NCBI RefSeq assembly: GCF_026151205.1
Contig: NC_087073.1
Span: 20,412,658-20,476,657 of the forward strand
Length of the DNA stretch: 64,000 nucleotides
DNA from: Bolinopsis microptera
Lineage: Eukaryota; Ctenophora; Tentaculata; Lobata; Bolinopsidae
Direction: 5' to 3'
Position numbers and translations under genes: made by a program. Below the pieces are notes generated by a model. It was given only the letters and a program-made list of their open reading frames with translations, ran no database searches and was not told the origin of the DNA. Shown here in pieces: positions 48,910-61,462 of this stretch; position 1 is the stretch's first letter, and every line of letters starts with the position of its first letter.

Positions 48910-51900
48910 ATGAAATTTGGCACAGAGCTTCAAGCTCATCTTACACCAGAATGGCGTCAACAATACATCGAATACGAGGTTTGTGAATTTTCTATGTTTA
49001 TCATCGCATATAGTTCACGAAACTGCATAATCTCCAAAACTTTTATGTAGAATAAACCTTTTACCCATGTTCTACCTCCCCCACAGGTTCCAGGTTTTTT
49101 ATTGTGGTTGTGATCAGTATTCAGTAAGTTATGGTTTCTGGTGGAGTTGGGTGGAGTAAGGTTTTATGGGTTAAGAGATGTATCACAAAATGCTGTGTAG
49201 ACTGATTCAGTGACATTTAAACATCTTTTCAGTAACAATACTTTTTTCAGGGCTTAAAGACCCTTCTGTTTTCTATGCTCGACAAAAAGCAAGAGTATCA
49301 GGAGGATTATTCAGATAATGAAGGTACAGATCCCATCATTTATCGATAAATTTAATTTAATCGAACTTCGAAGTTCATGGAAATTGGACATAATATAATA
49401 ACTCGGTAATTGTGAATATCGGTTTATTTTATCAATTTGATTGAAACTTCTTTAGCTATCTGATTCGAAATTTATTTTAATTCCCAGTCTTGATAATTAA
49501 ATCATTATTGTTTCAGAGGAAGATCCTGACGTTCTAAATGAGCAGTTTGACCACTCCTTCTTTGAGGGTGTTATGTCGGAAATTAAGAGGATAAATGTCT
49601 TTTACAAGGGTACGTGACCTTAATTAGCATACTTACTCAAACTTTCCATTACAATCGCTGATTGACAAATTGCTGAATATAGACTGTATTTTTAGATGGA
49701 AGAGGCATTTACAGATCCTACTTTCGTATGATCTTATCCTATTTTTTCTTAAACAACGTTTAAGCTACTCAAATCTAACTACTCAAATCTACTCAAATTC
49801 TTTTGTTAAATACTGCCCCTGTCTTTGTAAAATCTCAACGGCCAACATTATTTCAGAGAAGGAGAGTGATGCTCAAACGAGATACACGAAGCTTACATCT
49901 GAGTTTCACAGACAACTTGAACTTCTTCACCACCAGTCGCTGGGGAAGGTTAAAATATTGGCTTACTTTTTTTCCCGTGTGGATGGCAGCTCTTAGTTGA
50001 TATATCTATAACTGTTCATTCGCACTCTTCGCCAAGACCCTGGAATCTGAAAATCTAAAAAACCATGCCCGTAATTTTGAAATTATATGTTCAGGAAACA
50101 TCAGATATCAAAGGAAAGAAAGTGGTGGCAGTTCATCCAGCTAGAATCAAGAAGCTCGAGAGTAAGATATACGAGAAATTCAGGATGGCTTTTTCTGAGT
50201 ATTATCTGAATCTTATCCTCCTTCAGAACTACCAGGTATGTACCAGTTGCACTGCCTCCAAAGTCTCACAAAAACATGGAAATAGGATTATTAAAGATTT
50301 GACTACTTAACTGGTTGGGTGTTGACGTAAATTAATATAATAAGTGCAAGAGAATAAAGAATTTGATCGATGCTTCTGCAAGCTGATTGATAAATCACTC
50401 TCACAGTCGAAACAAAGTTACAACAACTCCCCGCCGCACCTGTATTTAATTAATTAAGCATTTTATTGTCACAGCTCAGTGATTTATCAAAATGCTTAAC
50501 CAACTTTGAGAACGTGTGTAATGCAGAACATGATTTCATTTATGCTATAATTACATATTATTAGCATGATATGTATTGTGTAATTACAAGTCTGATGATG
50601 TATGTCATCAACTCACCAGTTATCTTGCTGAGACTGCTTGTCTACATAACCGTCCAGTCGTCCAGAGTGACCAGACGTTGCCGTAGTAAATTACGTAATT
50701 AATCGCTGTAATCTGAAAGTAGCTCTGTGCTACACTTCCAGTGTACTCACACAAGTATTTCAGGCTCTTAACTACACTGGATTCAGAAAAATCCTCAAGA
50801 AGTATGACAAGGTAAGATATGTGTTGAGGCCCGGTGTTTAAAGTAGTGTACACATTTTTTGTTAATTTTTGGTTTTAACATTTTACTGGTCAAGCCATGC
50901 AACTAAAAATTATTTTCGTACTTTAAAAAAATTCCAGTCCTTGTCTTTATATAATTGCTGTTTATATAATATACATAACTTGAAAGAATTAACTTGTAGA
51001 TCGCTAAAGTTAAAATGACAGTTTCGGAATCCTCGGGCGGGGATAGTTTCACACTTTTAACCCAGTTATTTGTTGGCCTCTAATTTATTAACTGTAGGGG
51101 TGATAACAAATAAATGTCTTGGGATTTGAAAATTGTTGAAATTTACTGTCGTCACCACTAGCCCTCAAGTATGTCATCCAACATGTAACTAAGGTTTTAT
51201 AACACGTTTATGGGATCTATGTAAATTGTAAAAGGTGATACTCATAAAAAAGCCACCAATGCTACATAATATCTCAAGTTTAAAACAAGGTAGAATTAAA
51301 CCTTTTTTTAGTGTATATATTGGCACAGTAACTGTTCAACAGTTACTGTTGTAGTATACACGTCACATGAATATTGAATATGTACAATAAGTACATAGCA
51401 TGGTACGATATTAACCAGATCTATGTCACCCACTTTTTACATTTACGTTATTCTCCAACACTAAAATTACAAGACACAGCACCCCCTACCGTTACCCCTG
51501 TAAGGAGCTGGAATGAGAGGAATGTGCCCTGTGAATAACATTTGTGGTTACATAATTTTAAGAGTTTAAGTACAGACAAACCTCACCCATATTAATTTCA
51601 TACTGCTCAGGCTTAAATCCATAGTTGCTTGGTACACAGTACTACCACAGTTGGCGTTTTGTTTACTTTTAATTCAAGATAACTTCACTTCCTTCACCTT
51701 TAACACTGCCACTTCTGACCTTGGATCCGGCAATGTTTTAACCTGAAAACATTATGTTGACCGTGTGCGTGTGTTTGTGTGTGTATGTGTGTGAAAATGA
51801 ATCGACTGCTGAGAAATCTGCTAGTACTGTTGAACTGCCATCTGCTTTCCGATGTGACTGTACAAAAGAGGGAACAACCGGTCTGTTATCAATTAGAATT

Positions 51901-54900
51901 TAGATACTGTTCTTAGACCATAGCATAGTCACGAGTCATGATTAAAAAGTATTAGTATTTGAAAAATGTGAATTCTAAACCCGTTGTCTACTAACTTATA
52001 ACTATGTGAATTGTGAATGATCCAAGAGAATTTATCAATATTCTCATTTGGTCTGATAACTCAGAATCCTTGGTAATCCTTTGTCTTCTACAAATTATGC
52101 AAATGATCTAAGAAAATTTATTGTCATGGATAAATTATTCTCAGTATTCTCATATTGTCTGGTTAATTCAGTATCCTCGGTAACCCTTAATTACATACCT
52201 GATAAAAATTTACAAGTATTCTCATTTGGTCTGATAAACTCAGTATCCTTGGTAACCCCTAAATTACATACCCGATAAAAAACGTCATACAGAAGTTGTA
52301 CTGCCTAATAGGGTATTACCTTCCTGTCATTACACCCTAATTACTGCTCTAATCTAATTACTGCACTTCGTCTGTTATTCCCGGGGAATGAGAGCACAGT
52401 TGTTCGGCTTTCTCTTTGTGTACTAAAAATGTGTTCTGGAATGCCGAATGAGTGGTGAAAATGAACAATGCAGAACAATACAATATGATTGTTTCATTCA
52501 TTATAATTGTCTAGTATTGTGATAACGATTAAAAAGTATTGCAGTATTTGAAAAATGTTGTGAATTCTGCAGGAGACCACGTACTCCACGATGGGATATA
52601 ATACAATGGGGGGCCCTACAATACAATATCTCCGGGAATGAGAGCACAGTTGTTCGGATTTCTCTCTTTGTACTGGAGGGCCGAATGAGTGGTGAAAATA
52701 AACGATACAGTTTTCATTCATTATCGAGTTAAAACTAACGATTTCCCGATTAAAAAAGTAGACGGCTAAAATTAGAAGCAAACATATACAGATTATTATC
52801 ATTTGGTATCAGGAAGCAAAGTATGATATTCAATACCTCTATAATATACTGGGCCTCTCGGGGGATACAAAAATTGCATGGTCTAAAAAAACGGTATCGA
52901 GGTTCACATCATTCCAATTCCAAATATCTGTAGCCTTTAAAATAACCTGTCTTTACCCCGTTAGCGCCTTTATAATGTATATGCACGAATTGTGATGGAA
53001 TAGGTACTAAAAAAAAGGTACTAAAATTAAATTTCTTGCACAAAATGGGCTAATTTTATTAAAGGACCAGTTAACTGAAAAATTTGTAGTCTCCAATTTG
53101 GCTAAGATTTAAATCAGCTGTGACAAACTGGTAAAAAATTGTATCGCCGAAAGAACCAACTCTCTAGCTTACGTGTAACGCGTGTTATTGCAATAATAAG
53201 CTGTGGCCGCGTGACGTCATAAAGTCCCTCAGTGCGCGCTGGCATAGCGTAATACAATGCACAAATGTTTATCATCGTCAATAAAACACGTGTAACTCAC
53301 TCAAATTTTAGAGTTATGACTATTTCCCTAGTTCTCCAAAATCCTTATAGTTTTGGCTATCACCCTAACTATACGAATAGCTGATTGGATGTACAGTGCT
53401 CACGTCAGGATTTTAAACAGTGACATAAGTTCTTGAACAGTGGCGGGTGAATGTACGGTTAGAAAGTTTCTGCTATTACAAGTTATGTCATATGTGATAA
53501 TTTTGGATTGTTTTCATTGCTTCATTAAAACGAAGGGAGACTGTACCGATTATTTTTCCCCAGTCCATGAAACTAATACACAAAATAATGTGCTATATAT
53601 TAAATATAGCTGATCAGAGTGTAACTCTGTAATATAATATTACAGTTGTTCGGAAGAATGCGAGCAGTCAAATGGTTCGCTATCCTAAAAGACATAGTTC
53701 CGAGAGCAATTATATTTTTAGCATAGCGAAATTTCTTACTTTAATCCACACGTGCCAGACAGTACAGGAGACATGAAGTCTGGCTATTTTACGGCCGTTC
53801 CCATCGGACCATTAGTCGAAGTAGCTCCTATCAGAACGGTGCCGTGGGAACTGAAAAATACCCGGTATACGTAATACTGATTGGAGTGTACGGTGAGCGG
53901 TGTGTTTTGAATTTGACTTACCTAGTTATCGTCCTACTTGTATGATCATCGGTAGGTACATAACATAAATAAACTACTGGTAAAATTAAATACCAAGTGC
54001 AAACGTGTTCAGTCAATCGACCCACTGAACAAATATAGAATTTCCAAGACCCTATTATTCTTTGGCCATATATATTGCGGCACGATCGATTCTTAGATGG
54101 CTAAACGACATACGTTAATCTATACAATTCTTAAACTATGAGATAGCACTTTAATCTAGAAATACACTTATTATATTACTCCTGATTTTTACATTTCAAT
54201 TTTCATGTAAAACATTGTAGCCATAGGTTGATCATGGACACTGACAGCTTAATTTTAGATAATAATGATTTATGAGTTTCTCTAAAGTTAACTCTAAACT
54301 AGTGTAGTCCAGTCATTTAAGGACATTTATGGAATTGAACCTGCAAATTTTCGTATACTCACGAAATTTTGCAAAAACCTTCTCAAAAGTATGAATAAAC
54401 GATTTTCGGTTGGAGACATATTGACCACGCCGATATTGACCCAATAACGTAACCGACCCTTTGCTTCTGAAGGTCGTAGACTTCTAAATAGGCTTAAACG
54501 AAGCGGCATATGCATGTTTATATAGGAATTACTGAGCAACACATGGCCTAAAATCCTTACTCTTCGAGAAATTTGCCAAAAACCATTTTGGGCGTGGTGC
54601 TGAGCCCATTTTCGATAGGATCGTGATAGAGTCTTTAGACAGGGTGCAAAAGAACCGCAATTAGCATATTTATATATGACTTACGAAGAAACAGATGCCT
54701 TAAAGTGCTTACTTTTTCAGTTATTGGCGAAAAACTGATTTCCGGTTCCAGAAATCATGCAAAAGTATGGGTATCTTGTAAATTGGGCTATGAAGGCCCT
54801 ACAGATTTTTGAATGATTGCAAATTGTGCAGAATGGCCATGTTTATGTACAACTTATGAAGCAACATGTACCCTAAAACACTTATTTTTCGAGTTATTTA

Positions 54901-57900
54901 GGGGAGAAACATTGTATTATGTCCATTTTTACCTGTAAAATACAGTCTCACGAGCTCTTCTGTGCGCGCAAGGGACTTTATGACGTCATCGCCAAAATAA
55001 TACAAACGCTAATTACACGCGTTAGAGAGCAGTTAGAGATTTAGGAATTTCGACTCGTTGCTCAGTTTGCTATTTGTCACAATCTGTCAAAATATGAGGA
55101 TAACTTTTTTTTGAGTTAACTGGTCCTTTAACTTAAATTTTGGAGGAAAAGAAGAGGCCCGGTATAGAGAAGCCCGTTATTTAGGGGTTTGACTGTATTG
55201 AGTACAAAATTAATACATTAGTTAAGTTGTATCATTTGTCAATCAATAATCCTATCGAAATTTTATAATATTATACCAGTATGTTAATTGTTAGTCTTAG
55301 GTCTGAGGTCAGAAATTTTAATCATAGTGCTATTAGACAAGATTATTAAAATACAATCACTTATTGCAGAGCAACAATTTTTTTTCACACCTCGAAGATC
55401 ACAAGATAGTCATAAGACTTTCTCTGCGCTTAACTTACTTTATTTAAAACGCAATAAAATATCTGCAAATCGAACTACGTCGATTGTTTCAAAGTAATAC
55501 GATAAAATCAGATTGTAACATTAAATGTGGTAAATTTATCTTGTGTTTCAAATTGCATCTCAAGATTAATGCCATGTCAGAACGTGATGAAGTCGTAAAG
55601 AATTACGAACTTTTACAAGACACTTGAATTTAAGCCCCAAATTGCAACATGTCAATCGAAAATTCTCAAAAGAGTGCTTTTGTTGGATAGCGTATATGAC
55701 ACGCGCGATAATATTTTAATAATAAAAAGACCCTCACCGATCATTCACCATGGTTTTAGGTTCGGCCGGTCGCGCGCGCGACCGATCAGGAATACAGTGC
55801 AAAACAGTTATATTATTAACAGACTTATATTAACTTAGCTGCACGTACAAACATTGCATGGAACTTATATATATATTACTAGTTACTAATACGAAAATAT
55901 GAATGAAAGAAATCTGTTTCAGGTCATGGAGTCAAAACGTGGGAAAAAGTGCTTTGCAGCACACGTCAGAGGTTCATATTTTGAAAAGTCTAAAGAAGTT
56001 GAGAAACTCATCGAATCAACTGAGGTAGGAAAATTTAAAATAGATAAAAAATCCACAAACACATGGAGCGGTACTCTAACTACTTGATCCAGTAAGCGCT
56101 CGGTTGAATCTGAATGTTAACGGGAATTCCAATTCCTAATAGAGTGATATAACCATCAACCACAGTCAGTTAACGGTTAATCGTATTCTCATTCTTTGTT
56201 ATCATTTCTCATAATCACCTCATGCAGAAATTTGTGACGAATACACTTGAGAAAGGCGACAGAAACAAAGCTATGCAAAAGCTGAGAGTACCGCCTCTAT
56301 CTGGCCTTGAACTGGTGAGTGACAGTTACATGCAGTAGAACTATAACTTATTTAAGTTTATATCTATAACTTATCTAAGTGTATGAGTTTGATAGGGAAG
56401 GCAGCTCGCTAGTTTCTGGCTTGATTTAAGAGCGTTAAAAGAATTTATTAACTCTGTTTATTCTGAGCGTGTGCCAAAGAGCCCTGTAGTTTATAAACTA
56501 GTTGAATAGCAAGTTCATCAAACATTTTCCCTGCAGCACGAACACTCTACAACATTTAAATCAGGGTTAATGACCTGGACTAGCTGCTTCCATCTGCGCA
56601 GTTGTCGTCCTAGCCAGTAAGTCAGCATTTTTCTTTCTGAAATCTACTGTAGCTTTCATCGTATGAGTTTATAAAATATTGAAATTGATGATGATACATC
56701 AAAAAGAAGGTTATAGGCTTAAAATCAAATTTACCCTCATTCAACCTTCGTAATTTTCCAGAATTCTACAGGTCTTGTACAAGATAAAATACAAACAGAT
56801 AAACCCCTGGAGGCAGATACTATTCCAGCATTGGTCGCTTTCCGCAGTACTTTCCTTCTGTTTTTCTTCACAGTGCTCATCTCCTGGAATACGTACGGAT
56901 GGCGTAATGCTGGAGTTAACCACATCCTCATTTTCGAAATAGATCCCAGAAATCATCTTAATTATCTACAACTCCTTACTGTAAGACCTTATTCATAATT
57001 AGTGAATATATTTATGAGATTATTCTTAAAGTCATCCGATGTTCATAATTTTACTTTCGGTTTTTGTGCGATTTGGTATTGGAAATGAAATATGAAGCTG
57101 GTAATTTCCCAACAGGCAGGAATGTTATTCATATTTCTTTGGGGTATAACGTTGCTGCTCTACATATTCTCTCCCTTGGTGGCCCCCGCTATGAAACCAG
57201 AGACTTGGCCTCTCATATTTTTCATCATCGTATTTGGTCTCTTCCTCCTACCCGCACCGATATTTTACCATCGGACCAGATTTTGGCTTCTTCGGCGAAT
57301 CGTGAGTTCTTAATGTTTCTCTATTAGGATTATTTTTTTATATATGTATGATAATGATGTTCGACAATTACATAGCCCGAAGAGAAGGATGGAATCAAAG
57401 TTGTGGAATTGTTCGTATTCTTTTCTTAACCTGTAAATTTGTAAAACTTAAATAACATTTCAGTTCGTATATTCACGGCTCCGATATTCCCAGTCCAGTT
57501 TGCTGATTTCTTCATAGCAGATCAGTTGAACAGTTTAGCTACAGTTCTCCTGGACATATCCTTCGTTTTCTGTTATTATACCACATATTGGAGTCAAGGT
57601 TTAAAACTTATTTCAAGGCCCACGAGGCCCTTTGAAGTTTATATTATCTATACCTTAAAAAGCCAATTTTTGACTTTCGATAAACCTATTTATATCGGTA
57701 TTTCTATTGTAGCGCACGAGTGACACTTTCAGTCTAATCATGGAGAAATTCCATAATTTTACGCTAATATCCGTTTTCTAATCCAGGAGACGAAAAATGC
57801 ACAGAGCCGGGTATCTGGTATCGTATCCTGATAGCCACCCTCCCGCCCTGGTTCAGATTCGCTCAGTCTGTTAGACGTTATTTCACCACCAGTGACTGGT

Positions 57901-59234
57901 TTCCTCATTTAGTCAACGCTGGAAAATACTTCTCGTCTATAGTCGTCATCATTCTGGCTAATGTAGCTGGAATCATACATAGTACGGTATAATTCATGTA
58001 GTAACTTTGGGTACAATTTATAAATTTATGGGCAAGATATATAGAAGCTGGTAGCATTGTACTATTTCTGAAAGAAGTTTCGCATTATTAGAGTTTAAGT
58101 TTCATTAAATACGTTTCCCAGAAAACAAGGACGGTGATCAGACCCTTCTAGGACTCGATATATTTGCCGCATACGTGGTTGTAGCCTGTATATCTACATT
58201 GTACGCGTACTGGTGGGACATAAAGATGGATTGGGGCTTTCTAGACCACACCTCTACCGGTCACAAGAACAAATATCTTAGAGATGAGTTGCTGTACGCT
58301 GGGGGAAAAAAGGTAGGTTGTATCACGACAAAAATAGTTAAACGCAAATATGCCATATTAGCCCAGTCAGGTCTTGTAGAATTTTTAATGATGTCGATTT
58401 TTATGTTACATATTAAAATGTTTGGTGCATACCAGAAAAATGAGAGACTAAAACTGTCATTTTCAGTTTGTCTACTTTATCATCATGGGACTTGATTTAG
58501 TACTGCGTTGTGTCTGGACAATCAACATTTCTTTAGCAGACTGGAAGTTTGTTCACAAACAATATGTCATTACGGGCACTGCTTTACTTGAAGCACTCAG
58601 GTATTTCATTTTCTATCATATGAAATTTGAAATTAATGGTAAAATTAAGACACTGTCGTACTTGTTAAGCAATCCTACCGAATTCTACTTCAGTAACTCA
58701 TAATCAACAGAAGAAGGCTCTATTTCTTATCAGTATAATTTTAGGAGAGCAGTCTGGAATTTCATTCGGCTGGAGAACGAACACCTGAACAACTGTGGTC
58801 AGTTTAGAGCAGTACGGGACATTAACGTCAGAGTTATCACTGAGCACACCAAACATGACGAAGCAAAGGTTTGTTTGATGTTTGACTCGTATTTTCAAGG
58901 TTGCATGTCGATCGTACGTTAGGATTCATAAACATTATATACATAACCATTTTTTTGCGGAATTTGGTCGAATTAGATTTAAAGGTTTTTTTATATCTCA
59001 AAACTTCAACGAAATAAATTTCTGAACATTATTTAATTTCCTTTCAATCAGGACGAAGATTCCGATCGGGAAGATATAAAGAAGCGAACACCCTCCGGCA
59101 CTCGTACCCGCAAACTGAGCCGCGCTAAGTCACGGCGACTCAGTGGAGCGAGTGGTGTCAGTTCGAAGGCGAGCACCCAGGCTACAGCGGTGGATCTTAA
59201 GCTGAACTTGAACACAGCGAACACTAGTGTTTAG
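48910..59234 (+). CDS. XPR1: XPR1-type phosphate exporter (SPX + EXS), 17 exons
   Basis: Exports inorganic phosphate across the plasma membrane; the cytosolic SPX domain senses inositol pyrophosphates. Exons: 48910-48978, 49251-49323, 49517-49609, 49857-49948, 50095-50235, 50764-50811, 55923-56024, 56228-56314, 56537-56616, 56772-56980, 57116-57301, 57464-57598, 57787-57986, 58122-58312, 58467-58600, 58745-58868, 59052-59234. [23 protein letters not shown] start and the lysine cluster [13 protein letters not shown] landmarks: [53 protein letters not shown] and [19 protein letters not shown]. About 715 residues (human 696), with a basic Ser/Thr-rich tail. Three single-base frame mismatches (exon 9; entries to exons 12 and 14) break the formal frame, though codons on each side stay conserved. 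Confidence 0.95.
51240..51940. other. Part of XPR1 intron 6
   Basis: No gene seen; a (GT)n-like run at about 51764-51793. Confidence 0.4.
51941..52740. repeat. Duplicated blocks in XPR1 intron 6
   Basis: A block around gattaaaaagtattagtatt (51941) recurs at 52517. A block beginning gggaatgagagcacagttgt (52383) recurs at 52634. A separate three-copy repeat of about 65 bp (attctcatttggtctgataa then ctcagtatccttggtaaccc) spans 52040-52280. Confidence 0.8.
53063..55127. mobile_element. 2.07-kb DNA transposon, non-autonomous
   Basis: Ends are inverted copies aggaccagttaact, flanked by TTAA on both sides (53059-53062, 55128-55131; alternatively read as a TA duplication with a tip two bases longer). 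Subterminal similarity between the arms continues imperfectly for about 180 bases, including cgcgtgtaat-like and tgacgtcataaagtccct words at 53211 and 54978. No transposase frame is visible inside. It occupies much of XPR1 intron 6. Confidence 0.7.
55760..55790. other. CG-repeat palindrome
   Basis: ggtcgcgcgcgcgacc is a perfect 16-base palindrome of alternating CG, about 130 bases upstream of XPR1 exon 7. It could form a hairpin or left-handed DNA; a role is unknown. Confidence 0.5.
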
Positions 59235-59541
59235 AACAACGTGGAGTTGTTAGATATATAAAAATATCTAAAGAAAGTTTAATTCCGCTGGTCTATCTTC
59301 AAGTTCGGATCTTTGTTTTTTGGAGGATAAGACACATCAGCATAGCCTGGACTGCAATTTATGTTATAAGTTATCCTTATCAGATAATTGTAAATTATTT
59401 TTATTGATTTTGGTCGTTTAGCTGTTGTTGCTGATAAGACGCAAGAAATGGGGGCGATACTTGTTCTTAATCTGAGACAAGAATTTATAAAAAGTGGTAT
59501 TTGACCAAATATTTGTGAATATCCATAATAACGAAAATTCA

Positions 59542-59547
59542 AATAAA
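59542..59547 (+). promoter_or_regulatory. Polyadenylation signal AATAAA for XPR1
   Basis: First AATAAA after the XPR1 stop, about 310 bases downstream. Confidence 0.65.
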
Positions 59548-61462
59548 ACATTCGCCGAATAATTATATTTTTACCAGAACCGTTTTTCAGTTCTCCAGTT
59601 TGTAAATGTACGCCTGTATTTTTGTATAATCAATTATTTTGATGTCCATTGAAAATATCGTTATGTTCTCAAAATCATCCAATCTTATACACCGTTTCAA
59701 CGTTATATTTCCGGTTATTATATTTATATCAACGATTTGAGGTGAATGACTAACGAAGCATTTACAACAAAATTAAAATAAGCTGAGACAAGCTGGTTTA
59801 TACTGGGTAACGTTTTACCACTGAAAAATTAACATGTTATTGATATTATATTGTATAATATTTTTCAGTTTATAAATTTGCTATTTTCATTTGTAAGCCC
59901 CCTGGAGTTGGTGTACAGATTGGCTAACATTAATTACTTAAAGTTAATATAACAACAAGCAAATTACGATGCAAGCATAATAATTGACGCACGCCTAAGT
60001 TATTAGAGTCGAAAACGGGTCGTGTAATATAATTGCTAACTTAACCAGTTGGCCATTCCCGCTACTAATAAAGTAATAATTAAATCCCATAAGTTGAATA
60101 AATATAATACCCATATGCCCTGAGAAAATTTTAATGTGCAGGTAACTTTTGTGCACTTAGGAGTAAAGTCTGAACGAAAAATTTAGTGTGCAACATGCCT
60201 GTTACTGGGCCGCGCTCAGCCGGTCATTCCGCCTAATCTCTATTAACAACATTAAAGCCTGGGGTCCTCAGGTAACATGCCTGTAAAAAAGTTGACGACA
60301 GGATGGACGAAAGCTGCATCCTGTCCAAATTCTATTGGCAGAAGAATAGCAATGGAGTACAGTTCGCCGTTGGCGAAAATGTTTTTGAGATTTTTCTTGT
60401 GCAAAAGGCCTAGAAGCAATTTGGGAATGGTCTCACTCTCACTGCATCGCAGATAACTTAGCTGCAGATGTAGTAACTGCACGGTTAGCTATGATTAATA
60501 TGATTAATATTATATTTATATCCTTGTAAGTGTCCATAGTTTATTATTTTCTGAACAAACAAATAAATTATTATCACTGCTCACGATTTTAAAGAAAAAT
60601 GTGGCTGTGCAGTTAGAATAATTGTTCTGTGCAGGCAACAAGATTACCAGGTTATGGTTATTTCTACACATGAACTCCTATTCTGGATAAGACTCCTCCC
60701 ATCATTAGCTATTTAGTAGAACTAGTATGTTTGTAGCCACCCTGTATCACCAAAAAATAAGACACAATTTTTTATAAAACGAAAAATAAAAACATAAAAA
60801 CGATACAATAAAATTTGTCATAAAAACCTATTCTACTACAATGTACAAGAGATCGTCAGCATGAAGAAGTAACCAGTACGTTGTTGCCTAAGGCAACCTA
60901 AGATAATTAAAAGTACTAGCCAGTAGCCATATCATTAAGCTTATAACTCTAAAAGATAAGCTGTAATAAGGCCCGTAAACCAAAATCACTACCAGTACTA
61001 CCAAGATGGTCTGAACATGGATTTCATTCAAGTATTTCTTGGCGTAAGGTAACATTCGATGCTAAATTTATTGACATAAGTAATTTCAAAACTCCCTAAC
61101 TATAAGACGTAACTAATGAGCTTATTAAATGTAAAACTAACCTTGGGAAGAATTAATCAAGTTAAACTGTAAGTTTAACGGCCAGATCAAAGTAATAAGT
61201 TGGCATCTATTTACAGTCAGAATTAGTTAATAGTTATACTCTCAACGTAAATTCTTAAACGTATTTACAACACTTCCTTGAAAAATAAAATCTAGTATTT
61301 AACCCTAAATCGTTCCCCACCAAAACACTCATGGCAAAACATTTTTTACTCCAACCCTCTCATTTGATTAATAACATATCCTCAGAATACCAAATGCTGC
61401 TACAATAAGATTGGATCATTCACCTAAGACTAAGTCGACTGCAAGATGTCTAACTCCTCACG
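59548..61462. other. Convergent intergenic region
   Basis: Lies between the 3' ends of XPR1 (+) and the unknown gene (-). AT-rich; no exon, RNA gene or element supported. Confidence 0.4.

Noticed and set aside
57302..57463. A microexon to repair the phase between XPR1 exons 11 and 12
   Set aside because: The only candidate (16 nt) would insert five residues where the family has one. One missing T fits the conserved motif exactly.
48910..59234. XPR1 as a pseudogene
   Set aside because: Only three single-base discrepancies, all at or beside homopolymers, with every splice site, the stop and the codon conservation intact. Sequence error is simpler.
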